64,000 nt of DNA from Trametes villosa (taxonomy: Eukaryota; Basidiomycota; Agaricomycetes; Polyporales; Polyporaceae): positions 372,001 to 436,000 of the forward strand of contig PUDQ02000085.1 of the NCBI GenBank assembly GCA_002964805.2. Reading direction: 5' to 3'. The notes beneath the pieces were generated by a model. It saw only the letters and a program-made list of their open reading frames with translations. It was not told the DNA's origin and made no database searches. Position 1 is the first letter of the stretch; each line of letters opens with the position of its first letter. Below, piece after piece: positions 10,957 through 21,780 of the stretch. The position numbers were made by a program, and so were the translations under genes.

Positions 10957-12621
10957 ATGGCGCCCTCCCTAACCGTGCCTCCTTCCGAACGGCCCGCCGT
11001 ATCCTACGACCGCGTCGTCGATAGCCATTCAAGGACATCATCCGTCAACTCCCATTCTCCCTCCGTCCAATCCGCCGCCAACTCCACCCGCTACATGCTC
11101 GCCGGCATGAACAACAACAGCACCACCCTCGAGCCCCCCAACGCCTTTGGCTCCCGCTCCTCCTCCTTCCGCTCGATGGATCCCAAGAACGATGTCTCCG
11201 TCAGCGACAGCAAGGGCGGCATCCCCACCTCCCTCTCCGTCAACTACCTCCCCTCCAAGTTCTCCAACAGCGTCCTCGCTGGCGGCATGAAGCGCAGGAA
11301 GGGCAAGGGAATGGACGACCTCCATATCCCCAAGCGCGGCGGTGGACGCGAGGCGTTCAGGGCCAACGAGTCGCGCATGCCCGGCGATGGCGACGATGAC
11401 TACGACGGGGTCAACTTTGGAGGGCCGCACGGCGGGCGCAAGGGCAGGCTGCGGTGGAACCGCTTCAAATGGGTGCTTTTCGTCGCCAACACCGTCGTGA
11501 GTCTCTTCATTCTCGCACACACTCGGCGGCTTCGGGCGTTGCTACGCGTGAAGACATGGGCGCCAGTGCATACCGCCGCTACGCCCACTCCTCTGCGCCG
11601 TACGACGCAGCAGGTTTGAGATCCCCTCTGCCACTTGGCGACAGCGCTCGGATTAGCGATGTGTTTGCTTTTCTTAGCTGCGCAGTCGGCTTGGAAGACC
11701 TGTGCCGTAGCGATGCTCGAAATCAGGCGCCTATTAGCCTTGGCTCCGCTTCTCGATTGATATCACGACTGACGAATGCTTGTCAGTTCTCGGCGTACTC
11801 GCTTACTGGCCTTATTGCCTGCCTCCTCATCTGGTTCAACGTATGGACGCACGCGGACATCATCCGCGTCGGCAACAAGCCGGAGCTCATCGTGTCGACG
11901 ATCGCAGCCTCGCTCGGCGTGCTCACCTCGCTCATCGGCTGGTCCGGGATCCTGCTCAACAACCGCGCGTTCCTCGCGACGTACTCCTTCCTGCTCTGGA
12001 TCTGCTTCGCGCTGCTCGTCACGCCGGGGTACATCACGTACAAGAAGCGGACGTTCAACCTCGAGGGGAAGGTGAACGCGCAGTGGTCGCGCGACCTCGG
12101 GCTCGACGGGCGGCTGCGGATCCAGAACCAGCTCCACTGCTGCGGGTACTTCAACCCGTTCATCGAGGCGACGGTGAGCCAGGTGTGCTACGCGCGCAGC
12201 ACGCTGCCCGGCTGCAAGGGCCCGTACATCGACTTCGAGCGCATCGTGCTCGAGCGCTGGTACACCGTCGTGTTCTCCGTCGTGCCCTTCCAGATCGCGA
12301 TCATGGTCGCCGCGCTGCTGTGCTCGAACCACGTCACGTACCGCTTCGGGAAGGGCATGATGCCGAAGGCGTACCGCCTGAACATGAACAGCATGGCCGT
12401 CATCATGGACAACTACGCGAAGTACGTCTTTGCCTGTGCATTTGATTGCTTGTTCTGATTGTGACTTGCCCTGCAGCCAACTTGCGGAGCAGTACGGCAA
12501 CGATGTCGCATCCGAGGTCATGGCCCGCTCGCGCTCGAACCTCCAGCTCGACGCGATGCCGACGATGCCCTACGCGAGCGGCACGCCGTACAACAACAAG
12601 TTCGAAAACGCGAACAAGTAA
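10957..12621 (+). CDS. Tetraspanin-like membrane protein with long N-terminal tail
   Basis: Three exons (introns 11497-11786 and 12422-12476) encode ~439 residues. The first ~170 residues are a Ser/Asn-rich, then basic, cytoplasmic tail, much longer than in classical tetraspanins. Four membrane segments follow: WVLFVANTVFSAYSLTGLIA (~175), IVSTIAASLGVLTSLIGW, FLATYSFLLWICFALLV, and a last one after the large loop (VVFSVVPFQIAIMVAALLC). The large extracellular loop has the CCGY motif and a PGCK cysteine, the tetraspanin signature. The tail after TM4 has a GTPYNNKFE block and ends in ENANK. Fungal tetraspanins (Pls1, Tsp2, Tsp3) include a basidiomycete-specific Tsp2 class, which this may be, but I cannot assign it firmly. 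Intron 1 (290 nt) is long for this window and could hide a further small exon. Confidence 0.85.
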
Positions 12622-13533
12622 TCTGGTACGCCCCCTCCCCCTTCCTTGTGCGACCTTCGTGGCTGACCTGTGGAGTAGGAGCATCATCACGGGCGTTGCA
12701 GGACCCCAACCGGCGGCAGCGCGTCGACGCGGCGTAGCACACTTACCGATACCCACGGTCCTTACGGGCAATAGACACTCCTTTCTACGCTACGCCGCTG
12801 TGCTATGGTGCGCTGCCGTCACGGACATCGACTCGGTGTGCAGCAGTACTCTTTGTAACATCTCGTCTCGGCTGCCGCGGACAGAACACACTGCTACTAC
12901 GTACTATTACTGACGATCGCTAGCGCGGGGCGGGCGGGCGCGGTATGTGCCTTGCTGGAGATAGTATCGTACCTCCACTTTCTATCAATCGTATTATTTT
13001 CACGCGCCCCGAGGGGTAATGTCTGCAGACAACTGGGTTGTAGGCTCGTCGGTAAGTGATGTTGATTGACAGTAGTTGTTGATCAAACTAACCCCAGTCT
13101 AACAGCACATGAATTTGAGCAGGACTGGGTACCTCTCTAGAGCAGTGCGAAATGTTGCTTGAGATCGTTCCTCTGACTGGGATACACGGCGGTTTCATCA
13201 CCGGTTAGTTCCTTTCAGAGCCAGGTACATACATCACAAAACCCTTTGGAAGACGAGCTCGTCGCTGCGAGCGTGGCCAACCGCAAAGCTATTATTAAAG
13301 GGACACCGATATCATAACGCCCATTACGGACCTTTCAACTTTGCTATGGCCGCGTCAAGTATAAAACGATCCGCGTTTGCCACTCAACCCGCGCTACTTA
13401 CGCGGTATCTCTCGTGAAGGTGAGCGCCACTTGCACCTCACGATGCCTCGAACACATTATGACTGACTTCACAGGAGACTACCATCGGGAGCATTGTAGA
13501 TCTAGAATCAACTGGCCCTCTTCTATAGACATC
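12622..13533. other. Intergenic; possible 5' UTR intron of next gene
   Basis: No coding signal is seen. A good donor at 13420 (gtgagc) and acceptor at 13474 (ttcacag) suggest a 55-nt intron in the 5' leader of the downstream gene. This is inference from splice consensus only. Confidence 0.4.
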
Positions 13534-14586
13534 ATGCGCCCTTCCGGACGGCGTCAACTTCCACTCGAGGTCGTCGAGGAGATCGTCACGGAGGCCTGGA
13601 AGGCCACCTCCACGATATACGAGCGTCAGGATCTCTACCTGTCGCTACAGGCGGCACACACCACATTCGGCGACATCATCGAGCGTGTGATGACCCGCTT
13701 CGTCATCCTCGCGTCTCTCAGCCGAGTGGGCCTGTCGGACGCCGCTCTGTACGTCGACATGATCCGCAGGATCGAACACCCGTGCATCGTATCCTTGCGG
13801 TACCCAACCGCCTCTGAGCAGACTATGGATGTTGCGCGGCGATTCCATGCGTCACACGTACGCTTCGATGCGGACCAGATGACGTTTAACAACACTTTCC
13901 ACCAGTTCCTCCAGCCCGGCGGAATGCTGCGCCCCATTCTGGCGGCAGTCACGTCGATCACGCTCAGCTCCGTGCCCAGCAGCATCCCCGGGGGGACCGG
14001 TGTACCGACAGAGGAAGCGCTCGGCGTGCTCCAAGACCTGCCCAACCTGACGCACCTCCACCTCGACTTCGACGAGGCGTCGTTCCCGGGGCGGCACAGG
14101 CGGCACGTGCTGCCCATCGTGCTCCCGACGGTCGCCTTCCTGCGCACCCGCACCTGCCCCGGCTGCGGCCTCGCGTCCTGCGCGTACGGCGGCGCGCGCG
14201 ACCAGATCCACGCGCCCGAGTGCCTGCAGGGCGCGTTCGCGAGGGCGTTCCCGGCGCTGCGCGAGCTGCAGCTCGACGCGCCGCTGTTCCTGCGGTACAT
14301 GGACCCGCCGCGCACGCTGGAGCGCGTGACGCTCGGCGCGCCGCCGGCCGCGGGGAAGATGCTGCCCTGTACGATCGAGTGGTACAATGTCGCGCCGGGG
14401 CTGCGCCGCTGGCTCGAGCCGCGGGAGGAGGATGGTGGGGTCGCGCGGCACGCAGGTCGGGGAATGCGGTTGAGGGAGGTCGTGGTGCGGACTGGGACGG
14501 AGATGCCGCTTGGGTGGGGGCAGGCGGAGGAGGCTTGTGAGCGGTTTGGGGTGCAGCTTGTTAGGGAGTACTATTATTACAATTAG
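13534..14586 (+). CDS. F-box-like protein with C2HC-type motif, copy 1
   Basis: A single-exon frame of ~350 residues. The N-terminus (RQLPLEVVEEIVTEAW) resembles the start of an F-box helix, followed by weakly leucine-rich repeats (LGVLQDLPNLTHLHLDFD, FPALRELQLDAPLFL). I do not recognise a named family. A cysteine cluster is conspicuous: CPGC at 208-211, Cys216, His226 and Cys230, spaced like a small zinc site. Most of it is conserved in the tandem paralog. The start is the Met immediately before the block shared with the paralog; an upstream in-frame ATG (13459) lies in a likely leader intron. If it is an F-box protein it would pair with Skp1 in an SCF ligase, which is inference. Confidence 0.7.
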   Translation: MRPSGRRQLPLEVVEEIVTEAWKATSTIYERQDLYLSLQAAHTTFGDIIERVMTRFVILASLSRVGLSDAALYVDMIRRIEHPCIVSLRYPTASEQTMDVARRFHASHVRFDADQMTFNNTFHQFLQPGGMLRPILAAVTSITLSSVPSSIPGGTGVPTEEALGVLQDLPNLTHLHLDFDEASFPGRHRRHVLPIVLPTVAFLRTRTCPGCGLASCAYGGARDQIHAPECLQGAFARAFPALRELQLDAPLFLRYMDPPRTLERVTLGAPPAAGKMLPCTIEWYNVAPGLRRWLEPREEDGGVARHAGRGMRLREVVVRTGTEMPLGWGQAEEACERFGVQLVREYYYYN

Positions 14587-14915
14587 TTTGTGATTGAGCA
14601 TGCGTTTTCTGTGGGTGTATGTTCCGGTATTCTCGTAAGGCTGCAAAGCGGTGCTATAGCCATGGAATTGGGGTATCGGGTGTAGCTTGCTCGGTGGGTG
14701 GCCTCAAGTAGGAAGCTCGCCCCCAAGAATGGTAGTATTCGTGAAGTGCATTTGAGCGCCTAAACGACCTGGAACGCCACAACGCCTATTGTGAAGGTTC
14801 CCGCTTTCCCACGGCCCGTTGAATAACTTCAACGCAAACTTCGGAACGTGAGCAACGCATCCTTAACCACTGCGCTACGTACCACTAGCCACTCTTGGTG
14901 AGTGTGTGGCTGAGC
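14587..14915. other. Intergenic, tRNA-like A-box fragment only
   Basis: 329 bp between the two paralogs. The minus strand near 14860-14880 has a sequence like a Pol III A box (TAGCGCAGTGG) but no matching T-arm or cloverleaf was found, so no RNA gene is called. Confidence 0.4.
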
Positions 14916-16141
14916 ATGAGGGCACTACAGAAACTCTATCTGACTGTAGATCAGAGTACTACAGCGTCGCCCCTGATCATACTGTATCCGAAACAGCACG
15001 ATGTTTCCGGACTTCCGCTCATATTGGGGAAAAATTGGTGCGTCCTCACGGCGTTTGCGCTAGAGAGGTATGACGCTCAACCCCATCAACAGCAATCCTA
15101 CTTAGGCCCGCCGTGCGTCAACTCCCGCTAGAGATCATAGAAGAGATCATCACCGAGGCATGGAAAGACACCTCCGGGGCGTACGAGCGCTACGAGCTAT
15201 ACTCGACCCTCAAGGAGGTCCATCCTACGATCGGTGAAATTATGGACCGTGTCGCCATCCGTTACGTGGTCTTTGCGTCACTGGGCCCCGAGAGGCCATC
15301 GGACGGCGTTCTATACACCAACATGCTCCGCGACATCGAACGCAAGCGCCGCGAATCGGTCAGCCAGCCAGGTGACTACGAGCCCACCGGCAGCGCCGCC
15401 CAGCAATTCCAGCGGTCGCACGTCCGCCTCGACGCGGAGCAGATGTGGTACAACCGGGAGTTCGACCAGTTCAAGCTGCGCGGCGGGGCGCTGTACCCCA
15501 TCCTCGCCGCCGTCACCTCCGTCACGATCGGCTCGGTGCGCATGGGCGAGCGCACGGGCGTGCCGACCGAGGCGGTGCTGCGCATGCTCGGCGCGCTGCC
15601 CGCGCTCACGCACCTCCACCTCGACTTCGACGAGGACTCGTACCGGTACGAGCCGCGCGCGGTCTTCATGGAGCAGCGGCAGCCGCCGATCGTGCTGCCC
15701 ACGCTCGCGTTCCTGCGCACGCGGACGTGCCCGAGCTGCGGCTTGGCGAGCTCGATGTACGTCGGCGCGCGCGACCAGGTGCACGCGGCGGAGTGCTTCA
15801 AGGGCGCGTTCGGGCGCGCGTTCCCGCGCCTGCGCGAGCTGCAGCTCGACGCGCCGCTGTTCCTGAAGTACCTGGATGCGCCGCGGACGCTGGAGCGCGT
15901 GACGATCAGCGCGCCGCCGACGATGAAGCTGTTCTGCTCGATCCAGGGGTACAACGTGGCGACGGGTTTGCGGCGCTGGCTGGTGCCGAGGGAGGATGAG
16001 TTTGGGGTCAAGGGCAGGAGGATGCAGCTGAAGACGGTGGTGGTGCGGACTGGGAAGGACGAGCCGATCGGGTGGCCGCAGGCGCGGGATGCTTGCGAGA
16101 AGTTCGGGGTCGAGTTCGTTCGCGAGGTTTTCTACCATTAG
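14916..16141 (+). CDS. F-box-like protein with C2HC-type motif, copy 2
   Basis: Paralog of the gene ending at 14586, alignable along its length: RQLPLEIIEEIITEAW, YPILAAVTSVTI, LTHLHLDFDEDSY, LRTRTCPSCGLAS, LRELQLDAPLFLKYLD, the TLERVTISAPP block, and a C-terminal REVFYH. The main open frame has no ATG before the shared block; its first possible initiator is a GTG at 15113. I therefore propose an upstream exon from ATG 14916 with an intron at 15038-15105 (donor gtgcgt, acceptor cttag), giving ~385 residues. An alternative is a start codon split by an intron ending at 15105 (AT|G). The CxxC...HxxxC cysteines are kept, but the middle Cys of copy 1 is Ser here. The function is unknown. Confidence 0.65.
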
Positions 16142-17049
16142 GGTCTGGTTGGAACGATATACATACGGATCGCGCTGTTGCTAAGTAATTGGCTTGCAAT
16201 TGGCATGCTCGGTACAGATACTGAGAGCTGTCAAGAGGCTTTAAGACCTCAACTTGCAATCGAGCGGGAGCTACAGCGTACGTGTCAATCCTCGTACGTT
16301 TGAATATACGTAAGGAGCATTAGTGAGTTCGGTCTCCCTCATCCCCGCAGTTGGGCGTCCAGTCATTTCATGCGTTTCACACCTCAACAATCATTAGACA
16401 GAACCAGGGTCGGAGATTCTTACTTCGAACGCGGCAAGCGAAAGGCGCGTAAGGAACTGCTGCGAGGGAAGTGGCCCCACAGGCCCACAGAGGTCCACAA
16501 GACGTTCGGACTCGGTCTGGTCCAGCCTCGCCCTCATCAAGGTGTGAAGGTAGCGGGCTTTACATGGAAATCCAGAACCCATATTCAGAACGGGCGTGAT
16601 CGAGGCGATCATCGATCTGCCGCCGGAAACGCCGCTCGGAGCCCCCTCGGATACCGAGCGAGGGCCTGCTCCGTCACGTCGAGAGTCTGGCAGGCCTGGG
16701 GGCGGAGGCGAAGTACGCTCGCAGGCTCGGTGTGCCATTCGCGCCCGTGCACGCTGGCTGTAGGGAACTGAATGACGGAGATGGCGACGCGGCCGAGGAT
16801 GCCGGGAAGAAGAGACCGGCAGGCGCCCGCGGATCTGTCTTGTGCCGTGTTTGGCTGACGTAAGTGGCAATGATGTCATGCTTCATTTAGCAGGCAGCAG
16901 GCACATGGGGATTGGGTGGCAGGCTGAGGGAGAGACGGCTGAGCTGTGTATGGTCCGTGGGACGCCTCCTTCATCCTCGTCCCCTTCCCTTCGTCCTCAT
17001 CGTCCATCACGGCGAGCTCCCCGTCTCCCCCGCCGTCCAGGGCACCGCC
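16142..17049. other. Intergenic, no gene recognised
   Basis: 908 bp. A 161-codon minus-strand frame (16394-16879) is Arg/Ser/Pro-rich without recognisable motifs or plausible splice partners, and I regard it as spurious. The last ~150 bp are pyrimidine-rich and form the probable promoter of the hybrid kinase. Confidence 0.5.
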
Positions 17050-20000
17050 ATGGACCCGCTCCCAGAGCGCAGGCTCGTCCCCCAATGGGCTCCCGAGGTT
17101 CGTTCCCTCCGTTCTTCCCCAGCGGTGGCATGAGCTTATTCTCATTTCGCCCAGCTCGTTGCCCTTTCCTACCTGATCTCGTGGCTAGGCGCATACACCA
17201 GCACGCAAATCATGATACACGCCAAGTACACTCGCAGCACCGTCCTCAAGTGGGCCTGGACCTTTTTCGCGAGCATTGCCTTTGGATTTTGCGCAATATG
17301 GTCGATGCACTTCGGTATGTTCGCGACGTTCAATGCGCTGGCTTAATTCGCGCCTTTCTCTCGCTCGTCTCTGGCGCACGTGGCAACCACTCGCTACTTT
17401 GACTGCGGCGCATACTGGGGTTGGATTGACGGTGGAATCGCGTCGCAGACTTTGGCGGTACATCAGGGCATCTTCCTTCATCCCACGTTGCCCTGATTCT
17501 AGGGCATTGCTATTTTCTGAACTGCCCGACATCCTGTCTTGCGCCTGACTGACAATGCCTCCCACAGTGGGCATGCTCGCCTGTCGACTTGACGTCCAAG
17601 TTCGGTTCGACATATTCCTTACCATCTTATCCGCTGCAGTCGCTGTGCTCTTCACTTTCGCCGCCCTGGCCAGCCCATACGCGACGGAGGCCATCGAGAA
17701 TTCGGCGCCCATGAGGAGACTTTCCAGGTGGAACCATGACATCTACGCCAACGTCACGAACATGGTCACCCGAGGCCGTTCCTCCCACGACCTGGAGGCC
17801 GCATATGCACCGCTGCGGACGGCAGACACGGAGGACCCCCTTTCCGTCCCTCCCGGCACGAGCGTACAGCTTGACCAGGAAGACGTCGACTTCAGCAGCG
17901 ACGAGGACGAAGAAGACGACCCGGAATCAGCCCCTCTCCCGGAGCAGCAAGAGGGCGACAGTGCGAGGCACGTATACTCGGCCACCAGCGGAGATTCGTC
18001 CACGTTGCCGGTTTACCGCCGGCGGACTTCTCACTCGCTCTCGGAGGACGGACGTAAGCCAAGGTCTCCGGTGCCGGGACGGTCCGCCCGACACCGTCTC
18101 CTCCACCGCGTGTTGTCCTCGTCGACAACCCCTCGCGCGTCTCATGACTCATCGCCCAGCAGCGCCTCGACAACAACGTCGTCTAGTTCGGACGAGTCGT
18201 CTTTCACCCGCAACCTTTCAGGTACGACGCTTGCTACCTCATCGTCGAGCTCGTGGAGCGAGCCACTCCATCCAGGGCTCAGCCGGGAAACGCGGCTAAG
18301 AATCAAGGCGCGCGCCAAGGAGCGCCCTCCTCCGGTGTTTGGCTGGCATTATTGGTTTAAGACCCACTACAAGTCTATCACCATCTTCTTGTGCTTCCGT
18401 GCCGCGGTGTGGGCCGCGGCTATCGTGTTCATGCACTACTGCGGTATGTGCCACTCACTTCCCGGTGTGTTCTGACCACTGCTGAGCCTCGGACTTGACC
18501 TTAGGTATGTGGGCGATGGAGATTCCTGCCGGTCGCATTTCCTGGGACATGGGGATTGTCGCCCTGTCCTACGCGGTCGCGTTCGCCGTTTGCTTTGTCG
18601 GCTGCATCTTCATGATCCACATGGAGTCGCACTTCGGCCGCCAGGTGGTTTTCAGCACGGTTGCCTCCATCGGCTGCTGCTCGATGCACTACACAGGTAC
18701 GCTACCCATAACCCCAGGCCTAGACATGCATCTTACACCACTGTAGGGATGGCCGCGGCTACGTTCTACACATCCGCTCCCCCGTCTCCCGACGCCGGTT
18801 ACCCGGAATTCCTCCCGATTACGATAATCGGCATCGCCGTCTTTGTATGCGTGGTGTCCAACGCGATGCTGGCCCATGCCGCGATCACCGCTCGGAACCG
18901 GATGGCGGAAATCATCCTGACGAAGCGCAGACTCTGGCGCATCATGGCGGAGAAGGAGGCCGCTGAGCAGGCGATCGAGCTGAAGCAACAGTTCATTTCC
19001 GTTGCGAGTCACGAGGTAAGCAACAATTTATTCACAGAGGAGTTGCGGCCTTATAAGCATCGGCGCAGATCCGCACGCCTCTGCATACCGTGAACGGGTA
19101 CTGCGAGTTGCTCGTGAGGACACCCCTGACGGACGAGCAAGCAATGTATGTCACCAGCGTACAGCAAGCCTGCCATGCGATCAACATCATTGCTGGGAAC
19201 GTTCTCGGTAAGCATACAATACCGTCGCACTGATCTTCTTACCAACTTTCCCTCGCCTTTAGACTTCAGCAAGGTTCGTTCATCGTGCAGACGGACTACG
19301 TATTCCATATACTCACCAGCTCATTTCACAGCTCGATCGGAACAACGCGGAGCTTTCAGCACGTCCAGTACACATGGAAGTACGCAAGATGATCGAAGAC
19401 ATCGCCAAGATCACAGAAGCTCGCGGCCTCCAGCCAGGGCAGCAAGGCGTAGACATTGTCGTCTGGATTGCGAAGGACGTGCCACAAGCTGTGTACTTGG
19501 ATGAGACCTACGCATTCCGGGTACGTATCGATTTACTATCTGCTGTGATACATCCGCTAACAAGTCTCATAGATCCTGATGAACGTGAGTACTAACTACG
19601 TCATGCGGCCATTGACAGGTTTTCTGAGTGCCATATATGCAGCTTCTCTCGAACGCCCAGAAGTTCTGCGACGAGGGATACATCTGCCTGGCCGTCTCCA
19701 TGGACAGTCCTACAGATCTCGCGATCAAGGTCGTCGACACAGGATGCGGCATCCCGAAGAGCTTCCGTGGGGCACTCTTCGAGCCTTTCCGGCAAGCAGA
19801 CACGTCGTTGACACGACCGCGGCAAGGGACCGGGCTCGGGCTCAGTATCGTCAAGCACCTGGTACAGCGCATGTCCGGTACGGTCGAGGTCCAGTCCGAG
19901 GAAGGCGAGGGATCGACTTTCACCGTCAAGCTCCCGATCACCCTTCCGTCGCGCTCGTCCTCGCCGACGCAGTATGTCTCTCCTGTGCCGAGCAAACGGA

Positions 20001-21111
20001 TACGTGTGGTCTACCGGAACGACGTCACGCAAGAGCTGTTCATCCGTCTCTGGTCGCGATACGGATACACGGTCTCATCTGGCTCTCCAACATCCACTGT
20101 TGAAGAGCTGTCCGGCGACGTCGACGTGATCTGGACGGACGCCGAGACGGTGTCGCAAGCTCCCTCCCTCCGAAGCCTGATGGGCTCTCCGTCGACTTCC
20201 GCACTCGTCCTCTTCATCGTGCACTCGGACACGCAAGACCTGGCCTCGCTCGAGCCGGAGCTACGAGAAGCGCGGAACGTCGTCCTCGTCAAGCGACCGG
20301 TCATTATGCACAGCGTCGTAGAGTGGGTCGAGAACCCCGCCGAGCACCTTGGGCGACATATCAAGAATAAGGTCCGCTTCGCGCTGCCCGAGGAGGCGCA
20401 ACCGTCGCATAGTCCGGTGGAGAAGAAGCTGGACGTGCGGGTAGACGTCGAGCCAGTTTCAAGTCCGAGCCGGAGTCCCGATGTGATTCCGCTCACGCCT
20501 ATCGCTTCCACGAAGCGCATCGCGGATGTGGACGTTGAGGAAATCGCGCCTCCATCGCGGGACAGGATTCTTCTAGTAGAGGACAACATGGTAAGCAACC
20601 ATCCTGAGAAGCAACACGTCGAGGTTCTTACTTCGTGAACTCTAGATCAACCAGAGATTGGGCTGTCGGCTACTCGAGAAGCTAGGGTACGAAGTGGCGA
20701 CTGCGAACGACGGCCAACAAGCGATCGAAGTCATTCGCAAAGACTACTTCGCATGCTGCCTCATGGACTGCCAGATGCCAGGTTCGCCGCCTATTCGTCC
20801 GTACTTGTATCCGGTCACTGAGCTGTTTTTCTTGCAACAGTGCTGGATGGGTTCCAGGCAACGAAGCGCATCCGTGAGCTTGAAGAGAGCGGAGAGCTCC
20901 CCGACCACCTGCCCATCATCGCCCTGACTGCCAACGTCACCCAGGAGAGTGAGGGCGAGTGCAAGGCAGCGGGTATGGATCATTTCTTGCCCAAGCCGCT
21001 CAAGATGGCTGGTACGTTTTATTTTTATTCCCCCGCGCCATACCACGCTTATGCTCGTGAGTAGAACTAGAAGCGACCCTTCAACGCTTACGGCGGACTT
21101 CGCACCTCTGA
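17050..21111 (+). CDS. MHYT-sensor hybrid histidine kinase
   Basis: Thirteen exons (introns 17098-17154, 17315-17567, 18444-18504, 18697-18746, 19016-19068, 19208-19262, 19274-19331, 19521-19572, 19585-19642, 20591-20645, 20782-20840, 21012-21064) encode ~1065 residues. The N-terminal half is a membrane sensor with three MHYT-type motifs (SMHFVGM, FMHYCGM, SMHYTGM) placed between hydrophobic helices; this fold is thought to bind a metal and sense O2, CO or NO. A long acidic/Ser-rich cytoplasmic loop interrupts it. Then come a HisKA dimerisation helix with SHEIRTPL (His ~514), an ATPase domain with N box LLSNAQKF, DTGCGIPKSF and GTGLGLSIVKHL, and a C-terminal receiver (LLVEDNMINQRL, Asp ~989 in LMDCQMPVLDG, ALTANV, Lys in LPKPLKM). 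It would autophosphorylate and relay through an HPt protein. One exon is only 12 nt and another 11 nt. Confidence 0.9.
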
Positions 21112-21780
21112 CGGCCTCCCCGATTCATCTTTCACCTATCTATTCCCTTCTACTTCACTACGTCTTGGTTAGGTTCCTCTTAGCTATATATCCCCTGCAC
21201 ATCCCCTCGTAGTGTATACATTCGTAGTACAGATCTCCGTGTCTTTGTCGCATACATCGCTATCGCCACGCTATCATCATCACCACAGTCGCTCGTCATC
21301 TATACACCTCCTGCTGCATGTATCGTTATTTGTCAAAATCTCATGTCGTCGTAGATCGTCCGAGCGCTGGTCTTGGACTTGGTTATTGGAATTCAGTCTG
21401 ACCGAGTGAACGCCCCCTAACAAACGCCTGGCTTGCTGCCACACCGCAAACCCTCCGAACGAGCTTCGAAACATACATAGCGGCTCCGCGGACCGTGGTC
21501 CGGTCCGAGGAATTGATCCATCGCGGTAAAGTTTGTAGGCGCCCGTTTCATCTCTGCTCCGCTCCTCTCGCCCGAGCCTCTTGTCGAGCTTTATAACCTC
21601 CTCCTCCTGCACAAGTCTTCTAAAGCTAGGCTTCGAGTGTTTTCAGGCTTCTGTGCGCTAAGGAAAAGTGCAACTCCTGACCTCTAGCGGCTTGTTGACA
21701 CTACCAAAATCGCTACCCTGCTGTCTCTGCTCCGGCGGGGCCTCTCGCGTCCACTCCTGCCCGCACTTGTAAATATCATC
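21112..21780. other. Intergenic, kinase 3' flank and DUS1 promoter
   Basis: AT-richer, pyrimidine-rich DNA (21150-21330) fits a 3' UTR. No coding or RNA feature was identified. Confidence 0.45.

Noticed and set aside
11763..12521. 252-codon minus-strand frame opposite the tetraspanin
   Set aside because: Composition is dominated by Arg/Val/Glu/Asp from antisense membrane-helix codons, with no motifs.
14820..14885. Possible tRNA gene on the minus strand (A-box-like TAGCGCAGTGG)
   Set aside because: No B box at the right distance, no anticodon stem and no acceptor pairing could be drawn.
15311..16138. 275-codon minus-strand open frame, and a similar one at 13852-14646
   Set aside because: Both lie exactly opposite the F-box-like paralogs and are Arg/His/Leu/Glu-rich. 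Their mutual similarity simply mirrors the sense genes.
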